This document shows positions 46,401 through 58,871 of a stretch of 64,000 bases of DNA, piece after piece; position 1 is the stretch's first letter; every line of letters begins with the position of its first letter. Location: NCBI GenBank assembly GCA_016748015.1, contig JAAOMT010000675.1, positions 241,341-305,340 on the forward strand, written 5' to 3'. This stretch comes from Geosiphon pyriformis. Lineage: Eukaryota > Glomeromycota > Glomeromycetes > Archaeosporales > Geosiphonaceae. The notes under the pieces were generated by a model. It saw nothing but the letters and a program-made list of their open reading frames with translations, searched no databases and had not been told where the DNA came from. The translations under genes were made by a program, and so were the position numbers.

Positions 46401-49400
46401 CTTGCTATAAATAAACGAGATTTGATCTAATAGAACTTTGAACAAAATTTTTCTTATAGTCTTAATTAATGTAATAGACTGTATATTAATTAAAATACTA
46501 TTCTATTCATAAAGCTTGAGAATTATTAAGACTTATGTCTTTTTTTAAAGATTTAAAATATCACCAAGTTTAAAACAAGAATTTAGTAAATCCAAAAAAA
46601 CATCTTATTATTTTATCACTATAGTGTTTTTATAATTTATTCAATATGTCAGAAAAACCAATGGCTTTTTTATCAGGTAATTTATTAATCATTAAAACCA
46701 ATTTTCCTAGACTAATGTTATTTATTACACTAAAGAAAGCATTATTCTTTACATGCCCCAAAGAAGCATATTGATAAGCTTATAAATTAAGCAGAATCAA
46801 AGGAATCTTCTGCTTTCTTGTTTATTTTGTTATAATATTGTTCACTTTAAACTTTATCTCATTTGGCTCTAAAATTAATTCTTTTCTAACTATCAAATAA
46901 TTCAAAACAATCTTGCAAAAAAGTCGTTTTAAAACACTTTTTATTATGCTACCTTTATTTAAACTGAAATTTTCTATTTACTTCTTAATTGCATTCTTAA
47001 TAAATATACTTTTGACCACTTTTAATTTATAATATTTTGATTTATAATATTTTGATTTTCAATAATTTTTCTTAATTCTTAACAAATATTCAATAATCTT
47101 TGTTGGTTCTATACTATTATGAAACATAATAATAACTTTAAAAGTTATAGTATTATTAATAATTGACCAAATTCTAACAAATTGATTAAAATTAAATGTT
47201 TTATTTGAATTCAAACTCTTTACTATCTTAGCAATCAATAATTTTAGCTTAAAAAACTTCAAAGATTGTTTGTTTTTTAAGCAGTCAAAATTACAAAACC
47301 AATATTTAAAGAACATCTTATTGGCCAAATTAACTATAACACTTTTTAATATCTTCTACATTTTACACAAATTTTTTTTATTCTTTGCATTTACAAAATT
47401 ACTCATTATTCTTAATGACTTAGCAGAAAAACAATCTTTGAAATGCATTTATTTGGCTTTATTTGTATTCTTAATTCAAAACTTTTATTAATTCTTATTA
47501 ATCTGTTTGTAGACAGGTTTTTTAATTTAATTGAGACCATAACTGTCTTATAATTAGTATTAAAAAACTCAGATACAGATACAATCTTACACCCAATAAT
47601 TGCTAAAAACAGACTTTTACTCATGAAAATATAGTCAATAATTTTTTTTATCTCTTTGGAGTTGCTTTAAATAATTAACTTAAATAAAAAATGTCCACTT
47701 AATAAATTAATTAAACTCATATCTAAACACTTCTTGAAACTTGCATATTTTTTAGAACTATTTTTATTGAAATCACCACTCAGAATCACAAAAAAACTAG
47801 AACTAATTATATTAAAAATAACTGAATTGACATTAAAAGCTTAATTAAACCACATTTTGGCTAATATACCAATATATAGACCCAAAACTATAACTGAAAA
47901 TTTGTCTTTAAAAAACAACCAAATTAAAATGATTCTACTAAGAACTTTTTCAACTTTTAATACATGCAAAACCAAAAAACAGTTTATAACAACAGCCATT
48001 CTAATACCAAAAATATTTTTTTCAATGTCTAATGTAAAAATCTGAATGCCATTAAACTTATTTTTAATCTATAGCTTAATATTAAATCTCAACTTAATTT
48101 TAATAAGATTAGAAATTATGTTGTCGGATTTTAAATACCAGTGAACAATATTCTTTTGTTTTGCCAAATTGTTCATATCTCTAATATTATATGTAGCTAT
48201 TTTTCAGATAAACTTGTTTATTAAAATAAAAAATGTACTAAAAAACTTGAATTTACATACAACCAATTCAATTTCTCTAAAATTAAGCCAACAAAAACTT
48301 CAAAAGCTACTAATTTTGATTCCAATCTATCTGTTTTAGTAATAAAAATATTTGAATTACTTAAACTTAAATCCAAAACTTTGTCTTTCATTACTAGAAA
48401 AAAAGAAACAAAAAGCAACTAAGAGTTATCTAAAACCATGTTTATATCTGATTTCAACAATGTTGACACAAGAACTACTAAAAGCAAAAATTAAAAATTG
48501 AACATCAAAGGCATTTGTTCTATATTACTCAGTTGTTACACAATACCAAAAACTTAAACAGCCAAAAGCTTTAGGGAGCACTCCAAAAAAGCTAAATAAA
48601 CATTAATTAAAGGATTGTTTTAATTAGCCAAAAAATTTTTTTTCTTATAGAAAACACCAGAAAAAGACAATTCAAAACCAGAATTGAAGTTATTATTATC
48701 AGAAAAAAAACAAATAAAACCACTTGTGTCTATAATTTGCCACTAAAAGCAACAAAATAGGAAATAGAAATATTTTTCTTCATGTATAGCTTGGCCAATT
48801 GAAGATAATTTGCATTTAAAGCAGATCTTTTAAATATTTTTAAAGACTTTAAAGTAAATGCATTTGGTGCATTACACTTTAAAGCAGAATAGCCAAATTT
48901 TTCATACTTTTTACACTAAATCAAATTTATTTTAACCCAAGCAAGTTTTACACTACTAAAAATTAGCTTTGTATAAAAAACAGATTTAAGTTCTTTTTCT
49001 GATTTAAAGCCAACTATAACACAGCAAACATTATTGCCAATCTTGAATAAATAATTGATGACACAAGTTTTCTTATCAGTCTCTTTCAAAAAACACCAAA
49101 ATTATAAACTGTTGTTTCTACTAACAGAGTAAACAAAAGCATTCTGAAATGATCTTTTAACATTCAAGTTTTACAGTCTTTTATAGTTTTAGCTATATAT
49201 ACCAAATTTTTTCCAATTAAAAATAACTATTTTTTTGCCAACTAATCTGCTTGTTCTAATTTGGCAAATTCTATCACAGTTTTTTGTTACAGCTTAATTA
49301 ATTATAATCAGATTGATTTAATTTGTCTAAATTCAGATACTATAACAATAATCATTTCTTTTAACATGTCTATAAGAATTTTTTTGATTACTACAGCTTA

Positions 49401-50900
49401 ATTTGAGCACATTTTTGTCTCTTAATATTGTTATTTATAGAAAATAGGAATTATAATAATAGTTAAAATAGCCAATCAAAAATAGGCATAGTAAAAAGAA
49501 AAATTTTAGGATTCCTTTTAAGAAATTGCAAAATTCCAGAATTTTTTCAAAGAAATTGAAGAATTTCAAAAAATCTTGTATAACATAAATTATGTATATA
49601 TAGCAAGAGTATTAAAAGCAAAAAAATTATTGAATACAATTCAATTTAGTTCAGAATAACAATATTTCTCTTTTTAAAAATAGTTTTCTATGACTTAAAG
49701 TGGAATTATATTAATATTAATAAAATATCTAATTAATATTTAATCCATATTATTATTGCTTGATTAAAAATATTAATTAGTTTTACCACTATTAACACTT
49801 TATGTTGATAGAATTCAATACTTAACCATACTAAACCAATAGCTTTTAATTATAGCTATTGACAGAATACTAATTTTTTATTTTTTTTTTCTTATTTTCT
49901 TTAATTTTTTTTTGTTTCTTTGTTGTTTACTAATTGATTAAAAAGATTAAACACTAAGTATTTGACATTAAAAATAGTCTGGTAAAAGATTTGAAAACAA
50001 GAATAAAAAACTTAAGAATAGCTTACCAAAAAGGCATAACTGTTAGAATAAACTGGCCACCATATTGAAAAAAAAAATTTACAGAAAAAACTATCAATTG
50101 AATCTCTGTCTATTATACAAAAGACTTAATCAAAACCTTTAAACTTTAAAACCTTCAGAAATTACCAACATTTACCAGCTATTGAGCATTAAATTATGAG
50201 TTTATTATTTGTTCTAACATCCTAAATAATTACTTATAACAACATTATTGTTTATGATGATCTATTTATTTCAGCCAATAATACAGCTTTCTTTATACTT
50301 TTTTCAGATGTAAATATTAATTAGATAATCTTTTTAAATTTTGAAAGAGTAGTAATCTTCTTAAAACCATTAATTGTTAAAAAAAGTTTTCTAATCACTT
50401 GAGTTTTTGCTGTCATTAACTTTTTTTTAACTACTAAAAAATTAATGTTCAAAGCAAAAAATATTTTGACAGCTACTTTCACCTAAGTTTTTATTATTTT
50501 AGGATCAATTTACTTTTTTTTAAAAGAGAGATTAAGAAAAAAAAAAAAAGTTCTTTGTTTTTATCTATGCTATAATCAATTAAATTAATAAAAGAGCCAC
50601 AAACTAGACTAGTATCCACTCTTTTAGCTTTAAGAGTATTCACTGTTAAGCCAAAAAAAGAACCATTTTCAATACTAACTAAAACACTATTATCTTCACT
50701 ATTATTAAACTTATTGTTTATATCTGAATATATATTACTATTAACACTAAATTTGATTAAAAAAATATTTTTTTTATTACTAGAATGCTTAATATTACCA
50801 ATAGAAATCTTTTTCTTTTGGAAAAAAAAACTTTTAACAAAACCATGAAGAATTCTATTAAGTACTTTTTTTTTAAACATAATACTACTTGCAGTAGCTA
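43440..50900 (-). mobile_element. Heavily mutated full-length LINE copy
   Basis: Collinear with the 34-41 kb LINE. The 3' UTR lies near 43.45-43.6 kb; RNase H near 44.6-44.9 kb; reverse transcriptase at 45.6-46.7 kb, with FVDN again near 45.92 kb; endonuclease at 47.5-48.2 kb; ORF1 end at 48.2-48.5 kb; zinc knuckle near 48.91 kb; ORF1 start near 50.88 kb. Open pieces such as 47059-47328 and 50494-50880 are only surviving fragments. Comparison around 46.1 kb with 36.85 kb shows mostly C-to-T and G-to-A, especially CA-to-TA and TG-to-TA. ORF1 is interrupted at about 49.45-50.24 kb by inserted repeat DNA. Confidence 0.8.
49450..50240. repeat. Repeat inserted in the decayed LINE ORF1
   Basis: Approximate limits. 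It shares a block (CCAATAGCTTTTAATTATAG near 49.84 kb, then a T-rich tract) with 57.1-57.4 kb and 58.97-59.4 kb, so it belongs to a third dispersed family, perhaps LTR-derived. No coding content seen. Confidence 0.4.
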
Positions 50901-51049
50901 TTAGATTTACTACAAAGAAATTATTTGCTTAAAAAATATTTACAAGAAAATAACAAGAAAAAATAAAAAACTTCTTTTTTAAAAATATGCTTTTTAGAAT
51001 ATTTAGAATATAAAAGAAAAAAAAGTTATCATAAATTATATTTAATTTA

Positions 51050-52000
51050 AAGTTAATAATTATATTTGTTTTATTTTTTATTTTTTATTTTTTAATTTTG
51101 TTAAATATCTTTATTATTTTTGATTTTAAAATTGATTTAAATTTTGCTATTATTAAAATTAATAATTTAAAAAAATATTGTATTTAATAAAAAATTAGTA
51201 TTGTTTTAAATATTTAAAATTAAATTACTTAATAATAGATTATAAAAAGTTTTTTTTTTTTTTTAAGTCTTTTAAAATTGTTAAGTACTGTTTTATAAAT
51301 ATTAAGTCTTATATTAAAATATTTGTTTTTTTACTTTTTTTGTTTTTGTTTTTTTGGCTGTTTTTGTTTTTTTTGTTATTATTATTGTTAATTTAATAGT
51401 TTTTTTTAATTGGTTTTTCTAAAATTTAATTTAATTTAATTAACTGTTTTAGTTAAGTTTATTATTAAGTTTATTAATAATTTAATTATTGTGTTTAAAT
51501 AATTTTTTAAAAATAATTATGATTTTAATTAATTGTTTATAAATAAAATTAAAAAGTTGGCAAAATATATAAGTATTTTTAACAAAATTGTTAATAAGTT
51601 AAATAAAAAAGTGATAAAATTAAAATATAATATAATATAAAAAATAAACTTAATATATTTAAATTTAATATTAATATATTTATAATTAAAAATCCAGATT
51701 ATTTTAAATATAAAAAAGTATTTAATAATTTAATAATATTATAAAAACATAAAAATCTTAAAAAAATAATTTGATTTTATAAAAACTATTAAGTAGTTGA
51801 CTGATTTTATTTTAGATAATTGAAATAATTCAAAATGTTTTTTTAGATAAGTTTTTTTTGTAGTTTTAATATAATTTAATCTTAATTGATTTAAATAACT
51901 AGTTATATATAAAAAACATAAGCTATATTTAATTTAAAATCTTATATAATCGTATTATATTAAGTAATAATTGAATTGTATTTATTAAATAAAATAAAAA
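51050..52000 (+). pseudogene. AT-saturated LINE segment with 3' tail
   Basis: 51.45-51.65 kb parallels 32.64-32.80 kb (shared TATATAAGTATTTTTAACAA-like stretch versus TATATAAATATTTTTAGCAA), and 51.90-51.99 kb parallels the 33.06-33.17 kb tail. It is another internally deleted plus-strand copy, with no open frame. Confidence 0.45.
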
Positions 52001-52447
52001 TAAAAATTTTAATAAAATATTAAATTATAAAATCTATTTAAAAACAATATTTAAAATATTATTAATACTATTAAACTAATAAAAACATTAAAAAATTAAA
52101 TAAAACCAATATTTTATTTTTTATAAAAAAAAAACTTTAAATCATAAAATAGATTAAAAAACACCAAAAAAACACTAATTTTTAATATTTAAAAAAATTA
52201 AATACATTATTTTTAAGAGAAAAAGTTGTTTTTAGTTATTTTGGCTTTTTAGTTGTTTAAATAACAATAAAAAAATAATAAATTAATTATTAATTTATAA
52301 TTAAAAATTTTAAGATTTTTTATAATAATAATAATTATATTAAAATTTTTTTAATATATTGTTTTAAAAGAACTTAAATAAAGAACAAATTTTATTTAAA
52401 GTCAAAAATAATACTTTTTTAAAAACTTTAATATTATTTTATTAATT

Positions 52448-52492
<45 letters not shown>

Positions 52493-52750
52493 TTATTAAA
52501 ATTAGTACAAATTAATATTTGATTAATAAAATTATTGTGAAAACAAAAAAATTATGTTTTAATATAAATATATAATATTTATTTCAAAAAGTTATAAAAA
52601 CTAAAATAATATAATTTTTTAATATTGTTAAATTTTTTAATATTAATATTAATAATTAATTATTATTAAATTTTTTTGGTTTAATATTTATTGTTTTTTT
52701 TTAAAAAAAAAATTGCATATTTAATGTAATTTAGCTACCAGCTATTTTTA
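52000..52750. other. AT-rich block
   Basis: No gene seen. It holds the (TAA)n run at 52448-52491 and gives way to island composition near 52.75 kb. Confidence 0.5.
52448..52491. repeat. (TAA)n microsatellite
   Basis: About fourteen uninterrupted AAT/TAA triplets. Confidence 0.95.
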
Positions 52751-53280
52751 TACAATATAATTGTTATAGATTATATAACAAATTATGCATAATTAGCCAT
52801 CTAAGTTTTATTGGTTTTAAGTTTTGCTTTTAAATACAATATAAAACTGCTTTGTTTAAACCTTGTATTTTTAAAAAAAGTGAAAATTTCAAGTTTTTAG
52901 ACATGTTATCAAAATTTAAAAACCTGTTTTTTATGCAGTTTCATCAAGTCTAGTTTGGGTACCATGCATATTTTTACAGTTTACCGACAGAAAATAATGC
53001 ACATCGATGTGTGTTATTGTTTTCTTTATACTTACTGGCAGGACAAAGTTGATATAACACAAGGACAATATAATTTTATTGAAAGGAGACAGTAAAGATA
53101 AAATATTCTAAGTTGAATTAATTTGTCACAGCGAAATTTTGGGTGGATTGAGTAATTTATCATGTGATCTAGTCTAGATCTTTTCTCCCACGAACAGTCC
53201 ATAAATGTTGTGAAGAACAAGGAGAGAATATAGGGGGCATAAATTAGAAGACTACAATTTTTTAAATTGAAATAAATATC

Positions 53281-55667
53281 TTAACCACACTCTCCTTCCA
53301 CATCACATTCTTCTGGCTCCTCATCATCACTTCCATCGTCTGGACTAGGAGGTTCAGATTTTCCGGTATTATTTTTTCCTAGTCTCTTTTGATACCCTAA
53401 CTTCAAATTTACCAACACAGGATCATAGGTTTGCTGACGACGGAGTTTCAATAATTCGAGAACAGGATCAGAGGAACTTGCTACAACATGCGGCTTTGTG
53501 GATGAATCTTTAATGCTATTTTTCTCTTCTGCTTCCTTCGCAGCTGCGGCTGCATTTAATTCGATATGCTGTTGCTCAAAGATTTTCTTGGCCTCGTGTT
53601 GCACAGTAAGCATGTCTCGTTCTGCAACTTTGGTTGTTTCTGTTAATGATTTAATCGTGATTAATACGCTAGCCAATACCTCTTTGTAAATTTCAGATTC
53701 AATGTTGGCAAAGAGGGTGATTGCCTCGGCTGCAATATCATCAATTTCCTTGGCATAGTCCTCAAATTTCTTCTTTTTAGCTTTTTCATGTTTCTTGATG
53801 GATTCTCGAATATCATTCTTTGCTTCAGAAACCAGCTGAGTTAAAAGGCTCTCGGTTTCTTTTTTGTGATTTTCTATTTGTACTTTGAGAGTTTCTAAAG
53901 AATTTTCAGCATCCTTTCTGGCCTCTTTAGCCTTCTCTTTAAGTTGATCCAAAGCTTGTTTGGCAAATATAGTAACAGTTTCTTTTTTGTCGGATATGTT
54001 CTTTTCCGTATCCTGCTTCATTTGTTGCGTGAGTTGTTCAATTTTAAGGACATGTTCGGTACTCGAACTCTTGATAGTGTTCGGTTTAATCATAACAAGA
54101 TCCAGCGTGGTATTTTTGATATTTTCGACGTTAGTTTTGAAACTCTCGATATTATTTGAAACATGATCTTTGAGCTTTTTGAGATTCTTTGATACGGCTT
54201 GATGAAGGGCAATTGTAGCAGTTTCAATGCTCGCCAATTCAGCTGCTTCTTTGGCTTTCCTCGCTTCCTCGGCTTTACGTTCAGCTTCCAATTTGGCTAA
54301 TCTTTCGCGCTCTGCCTTTGCTTTACGTTCAACCTCCAATTGGGCTAATCTTTCGCGTTCTGCCTTTGCTTTACGTTCAGCCTCCAATTTGGCGAGTCTC
54401 TCCCTTTCTACCTTTGCTTTACGTTCAGCCTCCAATTTAGCGAGTCTCTCCCTTTCTACCTTTGCTTTACGTTCAGTCTCTTCTTTAATTTTCCTTTCTG
54501 CTTCCTCCTTTGCTTTTCTCTGGGCCTCTGCTTTTCTTTCAAGTTCTGCCGGGAACATGGTATAATAAATAAATTCCCAACCCGAAAGAATCGGAGGCTT
54601 GATTTGTGTTTCAAAAGTTGGAACAATTTTATGGATGTAGGTGTCTCTAATCACTATGATAGTGTTATAGACCGTAGGGTCAATGTAGTCATTATAGAGG
54701 ACAACAAGAGTATTCCATGATTTATTAACAAAGGATTCAAGGTTCTTTTGATACCAAGGTTTGACTGTTTTCTCGTTATACTTGGATACCCTGGCATATG
54801 CTAATGAAGCCTGATATTGGAAACGGTTCCAATAAGGATTTAAAATTTTGATCATCTCTTGATACGCTGAGTCAACGTGTTCTTTGACATATTCGTTATA
54901 TAGCTCTTTAGATATTTCCCAGGCCGAAAGAGCAGGTGCGTGAACATAGTCGAAATAATATGTTTTGACAATCTCGACCTTAGGCTGAGCAAAATCTAAG
55001 TAAGGTTTAGCATTACTTTCATACTGCAAATATGCCGAAGAGACCCATGGTTGTCCATGGTCGTTATAACTTTGCTTGAGTGTTTGTAAGGTTGGTTCAT
55101 AAAAATTATCTTTAAGTAGGATTATCTTTGGTTCGATGTATTTTTGGAAAAGGTCATGGTGGATGATATACTGGGATATGCCATTTGAGCAAACGTAATT
55201 ATTGAAAGGGGTTTGTTCTTTGATCGACCCATCCCCACAAGCAAATACCACATAAGATATGTAAAATACGAAAAAGTTTTCCCAAGTAAAAATCCGACGT
55301 ATAAGTCCTGGACTTTTTTCTTTCTTTTTAGCCTTCAAAGATTCAGATATTAAAGAATGTCAGTTGTGCAAGGGGAGAGGTGATATTTAGAAAAAAGTAG
55401 ACTTACTATATTCACTTTCTTATTAACCTGAGTTTTAGGCTAAACATAAAAGGGAAAAAGAACCAAAGTTCAGACTTCTTAATTGTCACTTGGAAATATG
55501 AAAGAAGTTCCAACGCAACTGACCTTTGTTTGTTTGTGTGGAATAGCACTCTCAGGTTCACGGATTAATGACGAATTCTTTTTACCGTTAAGTTGAACAG
55601 TACTGCCATTCACTTCACTTTTCGCCATCGGTTTCTTACTCTTTTTACTCTTTTTGCCTTCTCCCAT
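53281..55667 (-). CDS. Membrane-anchored coiled-coil protein, three exons, 742 aa
   Basis: Exons 55667-55524, 55439-55407 (33 bp) and 55332-53281 join in phase 0 through introns with donors GTCAGT and GTAAGT and acceptors TTTAG and TTGAAG; a branch-like CTGAC precedes the last acceptor. Start MGEGKKSKKS. Residues 1-72 are basic and hydrophilic. Residues ~74-91 (IFTWENFFVFYISYVVFA) are a single membrane segment. Residues ~95-320 are rich in Tyr, Pro and Trp in loosely repeated Y-x-P-x style units. ~322-420 is a Lys/Glu/Arg coiled coil with four 16-residue repeats (ERKAKVERERLAKLEA type). It is followed by more coiled coil to ~680 and an acidic tail ending ECDVEGECG. The layout resembles fungal She10/Osw7-like spore-wall proteins, but that is tentative. 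The only long intact gene in the right half of the window. Confidence 0.85.
54283..54474. repeat. 48-bp coding tandem repeat, four units
   Basis: Encodes the 16-residue coiled-coil repeats of the gene above. Units two by two are nearly identical, suggesting stepwise duplication. Confidence 0.85.
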
Positions 55668-56280
55668 GATGTATAAAATTCATAAAAAGTTATGAAGGTT
55701 TCAAAATTTCACAAGTATCAAAGTAACTGTAGGTTTTAAAGATTGTTGATATATTTATAAATTTATCAAAGCCCAGTTGTACGATTTTCCAATTGACAAA
55801 TATAATATCACCGAAAAAACTGCATGATAGTGCTTATCAAATTACCTTAAAGAGTCTAAGTTTCTTTGGCCACTAGAATCTTCAGTAATTTTTACTAAAT
55901 AGAAATGAACCGTGATATCCACAGGCGTGCCCAAAGTAGTATGTAAATTCAAACTTTTTTCGTGGAAAGAAAAGATCAAACACAAATATTTAGGCAGAAT
56001 TGCTTTGCAGGTCTTTTGTTAATAAAATTGAATGAGTTGGAATGATTTAATAGGTAGAACTGGTTTTTTATTTGGTATGTTTATGTATGTGTATTATGCA
56101 GCAAAATGAAAGATAGTTTCGGAATGGACAATGAAAGATTTTCGATTTAAAAAATGTGTTCTTTTATGATTGGCTCACGGATTAACAATGCCATTGATTA
56201 CAAGATTTTCCGAGCCTCAATTATAATGATAATCTATTCGAAACATGGCTCTACGAAATTATTTTTCCGGTCTTGTTTTA
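55668..56280. other. 5' intergenic region of the coiled-coil gene
   Basis: Island composition, no coding exon recognised; it presumably holds the promoter of the minus-strand gene. No distinct regulatory motif can be named. Confidence 0.4.
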
Positions 56281-56289
56281 TTGTTTGTT

Positions 56290-57540
56290 TGCTTATTGAT
56301 TTTCCCGAAAAATATTATTGCGAAATTTAGTTCTAATTTTATAAATAAAATAAAGATATGAACTCAAAGATTCCAATATAAACAAGAAAAAATATTTTAC
56401 ACCAGAATTCCAAAAGAATATAAGACTTTTAAATATGAAAAAATCAGTTATATTGTAAATTATTCTTATTGCAACTATTATAAGAAAATGTTTTTTAAAA
56501 TAGTTAAAATCTGTTTTTCTTTTTCTAAAAAACAAGACTTTGGTTTTTTTTGTTTTCTTTGATGTTTTTACCAATTTTGTATTATTAACATTAATTATAA
56601 TGTTAAAATTTATTTTGGTTGTAAACAAGAGTTTTTTTTTGTTTTAAACAATAATAATAGCAATACATTTATTGAATTTGTTTTAAATTATTATTTAATT
56701 GTATTAATTAAAAAAATATAATTTTGATTAATTATTACTAGTTGTAAAAACAAAACAAATTATGTTTTAATATTATTACTTAAATAAAAAATAGCAAAAA
56801 TAATAATAGTTTTAATTGACCAATTAAATATTAAAATTATAAATATTAGAATACCAAGAATTTTAAATATATTAAAAGAAATTTTAAAAATATTAGAGAT
56901 ATTAAAAATAATAAAAAATATTAAAATATTTTATATTATTAAAAATAAATATATATATACAAATAATAATAATTAACAAAAAATATCTAGTTATTAAACA
57001 ATCAAGAATTAAAAATTATTTTTATTTTTGAATTAATATTATTTTAAATAAAAATTATTATTTAAATTCATAAATTTAAAATACTAAAAATATAATTAAT
57101 TTTATTATTTTAAACCAATAGTTTTTGATTATAACTATTAATAAAATGTTATTTTTTTTTATTGTTTATTTGTTTTGTTGTTGAATTAATTTATTAAAAA
57201 AAAATAGTGCAAAAAATATGATATTACTTATAATTTAATATTATAAGTATAAAATTAAATCAAAAAATTTGGATAATTAACCAAAAAAGCAAAAACACTA
57301 AAATAAATTTGTCAAAAAAAATAAATAAAGTTAAATATTAAGTATTAAAAGTTATTATATAATTAAATATTTGTTTATTATACAAAAAACTCTATTAAAA
57401 AACTTTTAATCTTCAAATATTTCTATTATATAATAGTATTAAATTAAAAAAATTTATTTTATTATATATATATTTTTTATTATGTATTTAATAAATATAA
57501 TTTAACTACTATCTAAAATTACAGAATTATATAAACTTTT
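56290..57540. other. AT-rich block with repeat remnants
   Basis: An open stretch at 56293-56628 (minus) has Lys/Asn/Ile-rich composition typical of AT-rich noise. 57.1-57.4 kb matches the repeat at 49.84 kb and 58.98 kb. No gene supported. Confidence 0.5.
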
Positions 57541-58506
57541 ATATTAAGTATGGCTTATGTTTTTTCTATATATGACCAATTACTTAAACCAATTAAAATA
57601 ACACTAAGTACTTAAATTATCTACAATTAAGAAGTTATACAAAAAACTAAAATATATACTAGACAAATAAAAATATAGACCAAAACAAACATGAATATCC
57701 AACTTAATACCAAAATTGTAAATTATCTTAAAAGACCACAAAGATATTAAATCAGATATAGCTGATATTACAAACCTATCATATAGTAAAAAACTATGGT
57801 TTTTATAATGTATTTTTAGTTTAGCAATTAGTAATTACATAGTAAATCTGTAACTCTTAGCAAAAACTTGGACCAAATTGATAACCAGTGATGTACTATT
57901 AGAACTGTCATCCAATAGATATACTGTATTAGCAATCTACTTTTTTATTATAAAGTTTTTGGCTAGCAATATATATAAATAATTAGAAAATTCAGTCTTA
58001 TATAAAGATCAGATTATTACATTGTTAATAACACATATACTCAACAAATTATTTTATATTTTAATAGTCTTTAAAATTAAATTTCTTCTAGTGTTATCAT
58101 TATGGATGCAAAAAAATATGTAACCAGAGTTTTCAACCAACTTATATCTAATACACAATATGCTAGAATATCTTAAATCATATAATCTCTTTCTTTTGGC
58201 TACAAGTAATTAATAATACAAGATCTTTATAAAATAAAACTGAAAAATTACAAAAGCAGAACTGGTAAATTTAGATTAAATCTGATCATCAAGATACCAG
58301 ACATTAAATGTTTTATTTATATTAATTATGTTACATATAGTATTATCTACAATATTATCAGTATATTTGGAATTTCAACCAATAAAACTGATAGCTTCAA
58401 AAAGACACTTAATAAAATAACAAACATTTTCAGAAACAAATTTGTTTTTAATAGTATTATCCAAGTAGAAAAATCAATCCAAGTTATAAAGAAACATAAT
58501 CAAAAA

Positions 58507-58871
58507 TGTGATAACATAGAATAATATGAAAGAATACAGAATAATTCATAATAACTTAGGATAACACAATACAAAACATGAAAACATGATATAATACAAA
58601 AGAACTAATCAAACTTAGGATAATTAGTAATAAATTAGAGAAACAAAGCAATAACAAAAATAGTAAACAATAATTAACAATAACAAATGATCAAAAGCAG
58701 TTTTGTAAAACTAAGAGAAATATATAAAAAAGAGTAGTTATAGAAGATAAAAAGACAGGCAGATAGACAAAAATCAACTTTCTTTTATTTATATCTGTTA
58801 TATATTTCTTGTTATATCATATATCTTATATTACTAAAATAAAGAAAATATTAAGAAAACCAAAATTCACA
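58507..58871. mobile_element. Solo-LTR-like insertion
   Basis: A 365-bp segment begins TGTGA and ends TCACA, a perfect 5-bp inverted terminal pair as in LTRs. It has a TATA-like TATATAAAAAAG in its middle and a T-rich stretch after it. It interrupts the decayed LINE ORF2. No flanking duplication is evident, and further inserted sequence follows to ~59.4 kb, so the limits are uncertain. Confidence 0.4.

Noticed and set aside
54227-54565. Plus-strand ORF of 112 aa rich in Ala, Ser and Leu
   Set aside because: Mirror of the 48-bp coiled-coil repeats on the minus strand.
56293-56628. Minus-strand ORF of 111 aa
   Set aside because: Lys/Phe/Ile-rich AT noise at the edge of an AT block.
58507-58871. 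CRISPR-like or regulatory array
   Set aside because: The short ATAATA/AAC motifs are not regularly spaced; the ends fit an LTR better.
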